Positions 43,101 to 51,985 of a DNA stretch of 64,000 bases are shown one piece after another. Both the position numbers and the translations under genes were made by a program. This DNA comes from Lepidodermella squamata (taxonomy: Eukaryota > Gastrotricha). The notes below the pieces were generated by a model that saw only the letters and a list, made by a program, of their open reading frames with translations, ran no database searches and was not told where the DNA came from. Location of the stretch: contig JBLDXI010000007.1 of NCBI GenBank assembly GCA_047495785.1, positions 1,984,001-2,048,000 on the forward strand, given 5' to 3'. Position 1 is the first letter of the stretch. Each line of letters starts with the position of its first letter.

Positions 43101-45518
43101 TCCTTGAATGGCTGCTCATTATGCTATCGAGTTTAAGTTCAACTAGCCGTTAAACCATCGGAACGAAAACGTGCATTATTCCATCGGAACACACGATTAT
43201 TTCATCGGAACACGCCATTAATAAATCGTTCGGGGAGAAGAGAGGCAAAAACGTGGAGATTGATCGCATGTGGCTTTAATCACAGAATAAAATGGCCGAT
43301 TAACAATACCCAGGCGAACACAGGTCATTTGATTCGTCAATTCATCACTTTTCGAAAGAACTTATTTTTAATTAATGTTTTGAAGGATCTTCAGATGCTT
43401 GATGGCTGAGGATCCTGCTCCTCAGGACCTAGGTCACCAAGGTAACCCAGTCACTCGAGTCACCCTACCACGGGTACACTGACCTGGGTGAAAACGCACG
43501 ATAAGGCTTATTACAGTACTTTCTGGCTTGTCTGGACTTGCAGAGGTCGGACTTTGCCTAATTCGAACGGATTCAGGTGGCTCGTGCTGTGGACTTTACA
43601 TATAAAACGCATTGCTTTATCCGGGCTCCGCATAATACGGACGAATTTCTGTGGCGCGCTCTTTTTCCGGTTTACTGTAGATACCCGACTCGCCGATAAA
43701 ATTGAATTTCAGGGTTCCCAGATCACGCGGCGAATATAATACCGAACTTGCACTATGCCGCGAGATATTTTGCAAAAAGGTGAACATGTATAATTGTCAA
43801 GTTGTAACGTGGATGCCCCATTTTTCCTGTAATCCTGTAATTTTCCCATTCTTGTAATCGTCCTTCGTCATCCTCGCGCTAAGGCCGGCTGTTTCTGAAT
43901 GCGAAATCACGCTGACTCCCGAGGGACCGTCGTTGCGAAGCACATAATAATAACAAGTATGCGATGAAGTCGCCATAATAACAATTAACTGTTATTACGA
44001 CAAATTGCGGCTTCAACTAGAGCCAAAGGTGATAACGAAATCACCATCGGCATCAATAGATGGAACTCAGTTAGACAAAAATGGTGATATAAATTTTATA
44101 AATAAATTAAATGTATAACTGCGAAATCGGGCTAATAAAAAAATTTGCGGCCCCTTTCAAACCGACATCGACGGAATGTAATATTAGCCATGTTACTATT
44201 TCTAGCAAGGCTCGCGTGATGCTGCTTAGTTTAGGGAACAGCCTAAGTGAGTGGAAGGAAATAGCTTTTTCTTCACCTGGCTAGAGGCCACTAGAATTTA
44301 AATACTGGACATTTACCTCTTGGCCTCGGCATTCAGCTTCTCGGCGTCGTTCTAGGTAACTTTTCAGGCGCTCGAAGGCGCTTGTGTAGAAAGAATCGAG
44401 GCCACAGCGCTAACGCAGCCCCACGAACAAATCCGGCAATAAAAATGTCCATTATACCATGAAATTAACCTACGAATTAGTTGAATTATTTTGAGCTTCC
44501 ATCCAAGTTTCTACGCCTTGGGTATGAGTTGAGCGAAATTAAAATCGAAAGTGATTAGCTGGCACTAAGAAGAGAATGCTGCTAGCTGTAGAGGAGCAAC
44601 AAAAATTAGCCATCGACATTTTCAGAAATTGAGGTGCCGGCCGTGCTGCCGGCAGTGTTGTTCAGAAGACCTAGCTCTACGGTGTCTTCGTCGCTGGCCT
44701 GGCGATCGCGATCGCGATAGCGCGATATTACGTGGTATGCGCTGGAGGCAGCAACCGTGAAGGCTACTCCAGAAAGCAAACCGGCTAAAAATTGTTCCAT
44801 TAATGCGGCCAGCGCTTCAATTGTCAGTACTGTTATCAGTTCTAAGAGTGCGCAGACGGCAACAGAAGCTTCCATTACTCAAGTTGGTTTTAATGCTGGA
44901 AAAGATCTAAAAGATAATGCATTGGCTAGAAATGAGGAGCGAATTTCATCTGAGCTGAACATTACGATTTTGAGTGTACTAAAAACATCAGCCGTAGTGA
45001 TAGTAACAGGTGTTGTAGAATCCGGTGGAAGTGTAGGATCGGATTGAGCTTTGTTTTCAGCTACTTTTTCTCTTTTAAGCTGGGGCCGCTTATTTCAAAG
45101 CGGAGTCACGATTAATTCAGCTTCATTAAATTTAGTCCCTTCAATCTTAATGATAAATTTACCAAATTTGCATTTTAGGTACTACCTGCTGACGATGAAA
45201 GACCGCGTGAAAGCTCGCGTGGCCGCCGCCCTCAGCTTCGACACCAACGACGAGCAGAAGCGTTCGATGGGAATGGTTCAGAAACTTGTGAAAACCATCG
45301 TCTCCACACCTGCGCCCACCTCACAGCGAGCTAAAGCAGCTGCGGTCGACCCCATTGTCGGTTCATTCGCTGCGGGCATCGTCCTACCGGCTATTCTCAA
45401 CGCTGATCGGAGCTATCGAAATCTGCTTAAAAAGGCTGAAAAAAATGCGGAAGATAGCTGCATCGATGCTTTGGACCGATTGATCGAATCTCAAGAAGGA
45501 GATGATGAAGATGATTAG
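34144..45518 (+). CDS. TPR-family protein 7 (802 aa, 3 exons over 11.4 kb)
   Basis: Exons 34144-34975, 37109-38345, 45179-45518. Phases 1 and 2 match, GT/AG ends are canonical, and the joined frame gives 802 aa, the family length; exon 3 alone would be an orphan. There is a unique acidic ~50-residue N-terminal extension before KLFGCINYG (residues 51-59). TPRs at about 113-210: HTEGNKLFAAGRYKEAL, YYTNAGLCYIKLGKYEKAI, AKGYLVYATAYCHLGY. Exon 2 holds FGQCVCVTFCSFI, TAPFNDFIWHTNF and RPSIWCLFVRRL signatures. Exon 3 encodes the acidic C-terminus. Introns (2.1 and 6.8 kb) contain antisense micro-genes and element debris. The exon 1-2 donor (CACAG|gttggt) is the weakest junction. Confidence 0.8.
34976..35735. 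other. Intron 1 of TPR gene 7, left part
   Basis: About 760 nt with no recognisable ORF. Contains GC-richer stretches unlike the exonic flanks, probably decayed inserted DNA. Nothing specific identified. Confidence 0.35.
35736..35972 (-). CDS. Small single-TM protein ORF (up to 78 aa), nested and antisense
   Basis: The ORF has one hydrophobic helix (ATIFVAIVVGVIVGLGGVYV) flanked N-terminally by Arg-rich sequence, so it could be a membrane microprotein. An internal Met (MPNVEPRDLENLVV) is an alternative start. The GVY-x-I within the helix recalls the 40456 micro-gene, but the rest does not match. It could also be a fragment of an element. No transcript evidence. Confidence 0.35.
   Translation of the reverse strand: MPLFRSANNLLSSTMPNVEPRDLENLVVRRPRIEWRERLATIFVAIVVGVIVGLGGVYVILDSIARTTCAQLGYTRVK
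35973..36608. other. Intron 1 of TPR gene 7, middle part
   Basis: Non-coding. Includes repeated TTTACTGTATTGC units near 36370-36425; otherwise nothing identified. Confidence 0.35.
36609..37040 (-). pseudogene. Degenerate non-LTR reverse-transcriptase fragment
   Basis: KASKKASVCPDLPMRFWNGA followed by AAEEIVSAMTIM and a later LAVLAI resembles the start of LINE reverse transcriptase domains (pattern ...KS-GPDG-P--F...A-EI--P...LAV--PI). The expected Gly of GPD is Cys and the motif decays downstream. Antisense, immediately upstream of exon 2 of TPR gene 7. A distinct element from the LINE at 25740. Confidence 0.4.
38420..38485. repeat. Perfect 23-bp inverted repeat (hairpin) in intron
   Basis: Left arm 38420-38442 (TGGGCTAATGAAACCCGCTAAGT) is exactly complementary to 38463-38485, with a 20 nt loop that itself contains AGGA/TCCT. 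Weaker complementarity (ACTAGT blocks) extends on both sides, suggesting a foldback element of roughly 38375-38520. Located 75 nt after exon 2 of TPR gene 7. Confidence 0.85.
38813..39331 (-). CDS. GC-rich hypothetical ORF (172 aa), nested and antisense
   Basis: A long open frame with ATG (MSDIEMHQLSAALPETESEN). The first ~100 residues look like normal protein; the last ~70 are Ala/Leu/Pro-rich (AVPAAALLSSVV, ALLSPALALLLALATF). Its G/C-rich third positions differ from surrounding intron DNA. It lies just downstream, in the same orientation, of an integrase fragment, so it may be element-derived. No family recognised. Confidence 0.35.
   Translation of the reverse strand: MSDIEMHQLSAALPETESENEFFVKTMAQSAFPSDGILDAKFDFRLTRAQVGEAASSLSGERDWKLLFIPLILQHITSAPIRTRVLKAIATAFKEALLPAPPLAVPAAALLSSVVTVPAVPDAPAALLSPALALLLALATFVARPCLARTAANLTVLPLLGDSVASKAKASK
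39400..39597 (-). pseudogene. Retroviral-type integrase core fragment (Ty3/gypsy-like)
   Basis: The minus frame reads GNAHILTIVEHLCHFAQAKP, then ATADALESYFLQYGIPDVLL and TDRG. This is the integrase segment between the first catalytic Asp region and TDxG. An upstream in-frame stop (about 39601) and loss of similarity after TDRG show it is only a fragment. The second catalytic Asp (TDRG) is retained. Antisense in intron 2 of TPR gene 7. Confidence 0.7.
39602..40165. other. Intron 2 of TPR gene 7, no identified content
   Basis: About 560 nt between the integrase fragment and the first TM micro-gene; no coding or repeat structure recognised. Confidence 0.35.
40166..40456 (-). CDS. Nested single-TM micro-gene A (96 aa)
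   Basis: Start set at ATG 40456 (MDYFFGGLISGVAFAAVVSG); a longer reading uses TTG. The hydrophobic N-terminal helix (residues 3-25) is followed by YRDRDRRQ and an acidic DEDAVELGLLDNTSGS stretch, giving an N-out/C-in signal-anchor-like topology by the positive-inside rule. Closely related to micro-gene B (44606-44800): L-[IL]-SGVAF, YH-[IV]-I, RYRDRDR-like and DED-[AT]-VELGLL are shared. Its upstream region is one arm of a ~290 bp inverted repeat. Conservation of protein over DNA between copies suggests a real protein; function unknown. Confidence 0.55.
   Translation of the reverse strand: MDYFFGGLISGVAFAAVVSGVYHIICYRDRDRRQATNRDEDAVELGLLDNTSGSGSTTASTAFSTPIVVRYPKKPDLSEANGPAYNTRWRRLDAND
40485..40780. 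repeat. Long inverted repeat, left arm
   Basis: Reverse complement, at roughly 75-80% identity, of 43890-44175. Shared anchors include GTCGATGTCGGTTTGAAAGG, TATATCACCATTTTTGTCT and CCCTCGGGA. It covers the upstream flank of micro-gene A. Confidence 0.8.
40781..41336. other. Intron 2 of TPR gene 7, no identified content
   Basis: AT-rich, no ORF or repeat recognised. Confidence 0.35.
41337..41539. repeat. Two ~52-bp direct repeats (41337-41388, 41488-41539)
   Basis: Both units start GGCCCC and end TTTGGCGACGACCCTAARAAGTCCGC; the last 26 bp differ at one site. Spacing is about 151 bp. Probably part of a decayed tandem or mobile repeat. Confidence 0.75.
41540..43154. other. Intron 2 of TPR gene 7, no identified content
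   Basis: About 1.6 kb without a supported gene. Includes a GC-rich patch near 42380-42420. Short ORFs look random. Confidence 0.35.
43155..43211. repeat. Short spaced repeat, (C/T)CATCGGAAC x3
   Basis: Units at 43155, 43181 and 43202, 21-26 bp apart, each followed by an A/T-rich spacer. Confidence 0.7.
43890..44175. repeat. Long inverted repeat, right arm
   Basis: Partner of 40485-40780. Just beyond it, on the plus strand at 44192, ATG opens MLLFLARLA then stops. It resembles the N-terminus of the micro-gene family, so this arm probably once carried its own copy. Confidence 0.75.
44333..44452 (-). pseudogene. Degenerate TM micro-gene C (39 aa)
   Basis: MDIFIAGFVRGAALAL aligns with the first 16 residues of micro-genes A and B, then diverges to a basic tail (FLHKRLRAPEKL). 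It is either a shortened member or a decayed copy. Confidence 0.35.
44606..44800 (-). CDS. Nested single-TM micro-gene B (64 aa)
   Basis: Start chosen at ATG 44800 (MEQFLAGLLSGVAF) to match micro-gene A; the frame is open further upstream. Features: a hydrophobic helix at residues 4-25, then RYRDRDRQ, then DEDTVELGLLNNTAGS. About 65% similar to A over 50 residues, but with a shorter C-terminus ending ENVDG. Antisense in intron 2 of TPR gene 7, 380 nt before exon 3. Confidence 0.55.
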   Translation of the reverse strand: MEQFLAGLLSGVAFTVAASSAYHVISRYRDRDRQASDEDTVELGLLNNTAGSTAGTSISENVDG

Positions 45519-45667
45519 ACTGTGACGAAAAATGAGGACCAAATATATCAGAATTTATAGGCGATAAATGCTTGCTCAAAATCATAGATACGTTTGACGA
45601 AAAATAAAAAACAGCATTGCCAATATTTGCTATTTTTAGATTATTTATTAATTGAATTGTGAGCAAA

Positions 45668-48600
45668 ATGGAAACCGTTCGTTCAACTTTTGGAGCTGAC
45701 TTCGATTATGCAGCTGCTGCGAATGGAACTAACGTCCCACAGCCGGTCGATACCGTCGAGCATTTACGGCTTTTTGCTGATATGACCAACTGCAATCGTG
45801 TTGCTGAATTGTTCAAGAAAATGTGTGAGTTTGAGATTTTTAAGGTGGCAATTTTATTTTCGACATGGCTATTCGTACTTCGCTTTGCAATACTCATTTT
45901 TGAGGCCTACAGATTTAGCGATAATAACCGGGGGACTAGAGATTGAGCAAAAAAACAGCTCTGCGTGTAATTTTCCTCTTCGGTATTGTTCGCATTGTTG
46001 CGCCTGATTTTTCAATCCAGCAGCCACATTGCGGCTTGTCGGAGTCGGTAGTGAGGTATTTATTTGAGGCGGCCGAAAATGCTGCTCAGGTCGCCGCTGA
46101 GAAATTCAGCGCGGTTCTCATCAACCGAGGTTGCCGGTGCTCGCTGGGTTGCAAAAGCTGGTTGTTCTGGGGTCGAAATGGCCGTTGGTTGCGGGAATGG
46201 ATTAGCCGGTGGTTGAGTTGCAGGTGTTGATTGTGGAAACAGGGTAGGCGCAGGCCGCCCAGGAGTCGGGGTAGGCCGCTGGTGACGATCATTAAACCCG
46301 GAATTTTCGCGCATGCGTATGGCCAACGAGATACTATCGAATACGGGGGCTGGAAAAATTGAAAAATAAATATAAACTGTCAATACAATTTTTTAGCGAA
46401 CTCACCCTTGGATTTGAGCGACCGTCCTTGAGGACCGGAATCCCAGGAATAGCCGGGTAGTTTAGGAGCATGGTGTCGAAAAAATTGGCAAACATAATGC
46501 GCCGTTGTACTGGGCTGCCAACACCTCGAGGAAGAATCATTATCAAAATTCGACGGACATCCTGAGTTTAGACAGATGTCTTTTAGATATTCGTAGATCA
46601 TGGCATCCGGGACCTTGTAGAATTCCCTTCTCATCAAATTGATGACGGCATCCCGACCAAGTTGTCCATGAACGTCATGGATTTTCCTAACCATGGCCGA
46701 AACATACTATAAACACCTGTGAATTCCGATGGCCTCCATCTACCGCTTCGCGGTAATGAAGCCTCCCGCCGATCGCCACAAACTGCCTATGTTTTTGAAA
46801 AGAATCGAAGAGTATTGAAATGATGTAGGAATATAATTAGGACTGCATTACAAAGCAGACATTGAGAAAATTAAAGCAATTTTTTCAGTGAGACCAGTGA
46901 TAAGTAAGTTGGTCTTATTTCAAATCAATTGAGTAAGCTTTTGTCAAAAGGTAAAACAGCCTAATTGTAGCAGCGGGCAGTGTCTAATAATTTGGGTAAG
47001 AATTATGTGTCAAAAAGCTTACACGAATATTGAATGTTTTTTTACGACGAAAGCCCCCGGACTTTCATTGCCCTTTGGCGTCTCCACTGCTTGAAGAAAC
47101 AGCTTTTTCTTCTATTGGATCGAGAGGAACAAGCAATTTTGTTGTTGGCACTGCCTGAAGACCATCATTGTGAATGAATCAAAAAATTGGATGAACGAAT
47201 AAAATCTGGAAACACGATTAACGGTACAAATGTGTAGAGACCTAAGGAATTCATTCGACCTTCACTTTTTATAGTGAGAATCGATAGTGAGGACCTTAAC
47301 GTTCGAATCGCGAACCAGAGGCGTCGCTTGACCTATAAATTGATTGATACCTGTAAAGTCACGGGAGGTGCGCTTAGCCCTGATCCAGAGCCAGACGGAG
47401 TAGCAGAAGGGTCAGTTGTATTGAATCAGAGGTGTGTGACGAACTGAGGTCTTTCCTTAGGTCTCTACAAAATGGTGAAAGAATTAAGAAATTTTTAGGC
47501 AGATGAGTCTTCGCCAAATTTCGCCGAATTCTCCTGATTTTTTATGTTTATTCTTTAATTTGGTTTTTTTAGCGATCGAAATGGAAGGAGGGCGCTCTAA
47601 AGAAGACCGGCTAGTCGACGCCGAACCGATTCGACAACTTGGCAACAAATTGCACGGCGAGGGAAAGTACACGGAGGCTATCGAAGCCTATCGTCGAGCC
47701 TTACTTCTCGCTTCCTACGACGTTCGTCTGTTCAATAACATTGCAATTTGCTACATGGCCCTGGGCCTTCACGAAGAGGCCCTAGCTGCTACTAGCATGG
47801 CGATCGATGTGGGTCGCACTTCGGCTAAAGCTCACTTACTCATGGTCCAAGCAACGGCTAACCTCGGTTTTTACAAGGCGGCGAAGTCGTGGGGGCTTGA
47901 TAACATGCATCTAATCGACAAGGCTGATAAGAAGACCTACAAGTCTGAACTGGAGAAAATTATTCGCTCAGTCCCGCGTGACTTGCAACATGATCGAAAC
48001 GATCGCCAGGATATGGAAGAGTTCGGCCGGCGATTGCTGACCAGTGGCGAGCGATCCGCGGAGGTCTATCTCTTTTTGAGTGAGCATTTCATGGATGCCT
48101 CTCGAAATAAGCTTCACTGCCCGGTGGAATGGCTTGATGTTATCTGCAAAATGTTCACTGAAACGCCGTTTATCGCCGAATTTGTCCGGGACCCTGAAGG
48201 TCGATTGCCCCAGATGACTGGAAATGAATTTCGATTCGTTGGCGTTTTCTTGTTACAGGTTCGTATCCTCTGAATTTTTATTAATTTCTTCAATACTTTT
48301 GTATGCATTTCATGTATCGTATTTATCTTTCGAGTCTTAGTTTTGGCCGTGTTAAAGTTTGGATAGATGATTCACCCAAAAAATGCCTTCTCAATTTTCT
48401 CAGGAATTTCTGCGGTTAAAGGTTGAAGTGCCGGCTATGAGCGCCGGGCTGATCAGGTCCGTTAACTGCGGTTTGACAGAGGTTGACCGAAAATAACCGC
48501 TCTCGTTATAACGTATTATTTATCATCTGAGCTCATGTCAATCATTTGAGAGTTGGCCCTTGGCCCCAGTTCTCATTGCTTGCAAATAGAATTTGAGCTG

Positions 48601-51600
48601 GTCGTGCAATGTTGTAGTGGGAAGGGTGGGGTAATTTCAGGCGCCTATTACCACGAGGCTGGTCTTTAAATCGAGAACGCACGGGGGCGCATTAAGTTCT
48701 ATCTTGCCGAAATGGTTTGATGCTCAGCTTTTTCTTTCTTCTTATAGTTCAGCCAAAAGATAATCCATAGCGCAACTCAAAATTCAATTCTTGAGTTAAC
48801 TCAACTCAACGCGACTCAATTATTTGAAGTGAAACTTTGGAATTGGCAACTGCCAGTGTTCGGCAACAAAGAAATGAATGTTTGTTGGCACTGCAAAACC
48901 AACTTTTGCGTCAGTGCAATTTCGGCAATCTTTTGGCGCGCTCATTGGCACGTTCAACATGAGAACGAGCAGAAGAATTTATTCTAGGTACTGGTAAATT
49001 TGCACCCAGGATCATCGGAATATAGTAGTCGTACCGTCGTAGCCATAAGCTCAGTTTCTGTCATGGTTTCATAATCCAGTGCAAGTTCCGATTCAGATTC
49101 GGCTTCGTTCTGTTCCTCGTATTCTTCTTAGTACGATACAGCTGACAGTAGTAGGTTGGCGAAGGTGGCGGCGATTGATAATATTATCGAACAGCCCAAG
49201 GGCGATGGAACGGTCGACCGTAGCAGGGTCCGGTTGGGTTTTGGATAGCCATTTCCGACCATCTCCGCCTTCCAGCTGGACAGCCGGCTAAATTTTTCTC
49301 TGTGATTAAAGACTCCCAACTTCGGCCCGACCTTCTCAATGAGCGGTAGTATTTTAGCTGTATTAAACCCGTGAGGTACTCACCAAGTATGACGAGGCCG
49401 AAGTTGTATTTACATGCTACGCTTAGACTCGGAAACTTCTAATAAATCGTAACTGATGTGTGCTATCTTTGCGGTGTTAGCATCGCAAGACGCAAATTAT
49501 GCGTGGCGTGTTCATTTTGGACCACTGATTTGGCAGGGTAAGCAACTTGAAATGCCAGGTGATGCGCGGTCATGACAACTTTAAGTTTGAAGTTGATTGT
49601 TCGTGCGCCCAACTGGCATAAACTGGCAAATAAGCCACCAGCTGTGGAAATGCAGTGTTATCCAGGTATCTAAGCTTGCCTCTCGCTGTACAGTTTCGAA
49701 TGCCTGCTGAGACGGCTGTTTTTCCGACCCAACAGCACTGCTTCCGGCCTGATCGTCTGCTTTGCTGAGGACTGCGGAAATAGCAGCAGTGCTGATTCCA
49801 GCCTGATAGTTGACGGTGGGAGGAACCTTGGCAGCACCTGAACTGGCGGCGCCCAGCTGTGGCAGCGCCCAGCACAAAAACTAGAGCTGAGAGCTTTTGA
49901 ATAAGTAATCCAAGACTTCCACCTTGAGATCTTCGGGCGCTGTGAAGTCATCTGATATGTGGGACTATGAGCCATATACCAAGCAACAACATATTCTCTG
50001 GCTTGAAACTAGTGATCTCCGGCGAATTTCAGATGCTAGCAACTAATTGCCAGACTTCAGTTCAAGTGCCAGCATGCTTGAAATAAAAGTTATTCCATCA
50101 AAGTTCAGTCGGAGATTCAGAGAAACCTGGTTATGTTCTAACTTAACAAGTCTTTGTTCGATTAAATCGCTCAATATTACAACCAAGATTTCGGGTATGT
50201 AACACTAGAAATTTTGCTAACGCTTTGATTATGGGCGTAGGGGCTGCTAAATACTACCTGAAATGCATGGGCTGCATGGGTTGAGGAAAAAAACAAAATG
50301 AATTCAGAATTTCGGCACATTTTTTCGTTTATTTTTTTTAATTTATTTTAATTATTTTAGGTAAACTATGCATGTCAAGAAAGCTTGGAAAACGCGAAGA
50401 AATTGGTTGAATTACCTTGCTTCATGCCATTCATGGCTAAACTCGGCCTCGCCCTTACGAAACGAGCCAACGTTCAAGCTTGCTACAAAACCGTCGGAGC
50501 AAGTTACATTTGTGGCGGATTTTTCACAGCTTACATGCAAATTTTAACCGCCTTGATCGGCTATCCGTCGATTCGAAATTCCGCCATCAAGGAAACGGCG
50601 CCTCTGAACGATCTGTCTTTCTATTGCCATTACTTCAGCATGATGCTGACTGTTTTCGACACGATTGAATCACCGAAAACCGACGCATTTGCCCGCGAAG
50701 TTTGCAACCTTCTCTGCGAACAGTGGTCTATTCAAAAAATGGAGAAAATGCCGAGAAAATCGCTCGATCATTCGTTTTCATTATTGAACACTTTAAGTGC
50801 AATTCTGTATAGCTGTCGCTATAATATGGCTGAAATTGATAACCCGCCCTTCTCGTCTTTCCTCAATTTTTGGCTGAAAATTTCAGCGAATCCGGTTCTG
50901 GGTCCAATCGCTGCTGATCGGCCTGGTCTTTGGCTGCATCTGTGCGGCCGTTTGCGTAAGGCAGTTGCTCATATTTGCGTTTTTGAATCGACGAATTCGA
51001 ATTGCCGAGGCCATTTGGAGGACACGATTCGAACTCTTCGTAACCTGGCGAAGTTCCCGCTTAATCCTGTGATTTTCGACCAAAATCCTTGCATGGAAGA
51101 ATTTCCAATCGCCTTTGAAATGTTGCTGGAAATCCCAACTAAAAAGAGCTTGAGCAGCCTTTCGCCCACTTTCATCGACTCAATATCTCGTGCTACGTTT
51201 GAAATTATCAACGCAATCTCTGAATGCCGTCCTGAATTCCCTGAATTAATTTTGAAGAGGCATGCGAAAGGTCTTCGAAATGCTGTTGTTGCCTTAATCC
51301 AGACCAAATTGACCAATATCGACACGTTATCTGTTGCTTTAATCAGCTGCGCTAAATTGGCTCGGAAAGCTACTCAAGATTCGATTGCGAAGTTGATGAA
51401 AGACGAAAAATTTGCCAAATTGATTGATCGTCTAGTCGAAATCATCGCAACTTTGGACAAAGACACGGTGAAGCTTGCGGCTGTTGATTTGCTTGAAGCT
51501 CTTTTTAAGGAGGAATTTTTAGCTGCTGGGAAAGAAAAATTGATCGCTGCGATTTTAGCCTCGAAATATCAAGATATGGCAAAGGGAATCGAAAAGCTGT

Positions 51601-51725
51601 CTAAATCAATGCCGGAAAATTCTAATTTGCCTAATCTAGTTTCGAAACTGACGGCTGCAGATCCGGCTTTCGTTGAGGCAATTCGCATGTCCAAGCTTGA
51701 TCTGAACAGCGCAAATGCGGTCTGA
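45668..51725 (+). CDS. TPR-family protein 8 (735 aa, 3 exons)
   Basis: Exons 45668-45824 (157 nt), 47573-48258, 50361-51725; phases 1 and 0 match. Exon 1 encodes STFGADFDYAAA and QPVDTVEHL, the N-terminal motif. Exon 2 begins SIEMEGGRSKEDR, cognate to LDLAGGRSKYERQ in protein 11. TPRs at about 70-165: IRQLGNKLHGEGKYTEAI, FNNIAICYMALGLHEEAL, SAKAHLLMVQA. Exon 3 carries GASYICGGFFTAYMQILTAL, APLNDLSFYCHYF and RPGLWLHLCGRL. It is the first member of the subfamily with a separate short first exon. An alternative ATG at 47503 after TTTTTAG would read through the intron end and is less likely. Introns hold element remnants. Confidence 0.83.
46060..46694 (-). pseudogene. Possible element-derived ORF pair (integrase-type H2C2 / proline-rich)
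   Basis: The ORF from 46694 begins with IHDVHGQLGRDAVINLMRRE then a C-x4-C, resembling the HHCC zinc-binding head of gypsy-type integrases. A GT at 46405 and a CAG ending at 46352 could join it in phase 1 to a Pro/Thr/Gln-rich ORF (TPTPGRPAPTLFPQ) ending at 46060. This may be a decayed retroelement or a small domesticated gene. Antisense in intron 1 of TPR gene 8. Confidence 0.35.
47233..47469. mobile_element. 237-bp element with 17-bp inverted ends and 5-bp target duplication
   Basis: The left end TGTAGAGACCTAAGGAA (47233-47249) is the exact reverse complement of the right end (47453-47469). Both flanks are AAATG (47228-47232 and 47470-47474), a 5 bp target-site duplication. TG...CA ends plus a 5 bp duplication suit a solo LTR; 17 bp perfect inverted ends suit a non-autonomous DNA element (MITE). 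No coding content. Ends 103 nt before exon 2 of TPR gene 8. Confidence 0.8.
48259..50360. other. Intron 2 of TPR gene 8 with coding-like antisense segment
   Basis: A 2.1 kb intron. A CAACTC-rich simple stretch lies near 48780-48830. On the minus strand around 49975-49580 a frame reads DFTAPEDLKVEVLDYLFKSS, a stop, then a further ~75 codons of ordinary-looking sequence (PPTVNYQAGISTAAISAVLS). This could be a decayed gag-type ORF, but I cannot name it. Confidence 0.35.
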
Positions 51726-51966
51726 AGCTATCAAGGATCATTTTTGGCGAGAGTGATAAAAACATAAATTGACGCTTATTTTCATGCACCATCGTCTTGT
51801 AAATAGTGTTACTCCAGTTTTCCAGATGTAAAATAATTATTTTCTGAAATTGCGGATAAGTAAAACGCATTTTCTGCGGATTTAGAAATGCCGAGATTTT
51901 ATGAAAAACTCCGAGTTTTGAGGCTTGGCTCATTTTTCTTCATTTTTGCACCGCAATTTTACTGAA

Positions 51967-51974
51967 CCTTTTAG
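51967..51974 (+). promoter_or_regulatory. Possible trans-splice acceptor before TPR gene 9
   Basis: CCTTTTAG lies 11 nt before the ATG at 51986, with no upstream exon in the 260 nt gap. Confidence 0.4.
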
Positions 51975-51985
51975 GAGTTATTAAA

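Noticed and set aside
47503-47580. Alternative start ATG 47503 for TPR gene 8 after TTTTTAG
   Set aside because: The added residues translate the T-rich 3' end of the intron. The phase-1 acceptor at 47573 aligns with gene 11 and links to a proper 157 nt first exon.
49079-49291. Short plus-strand ORF in intron 2 of TPR gene 8
   Set aside because: No recognisable motif and overlapped by equally long antisense ORFs.
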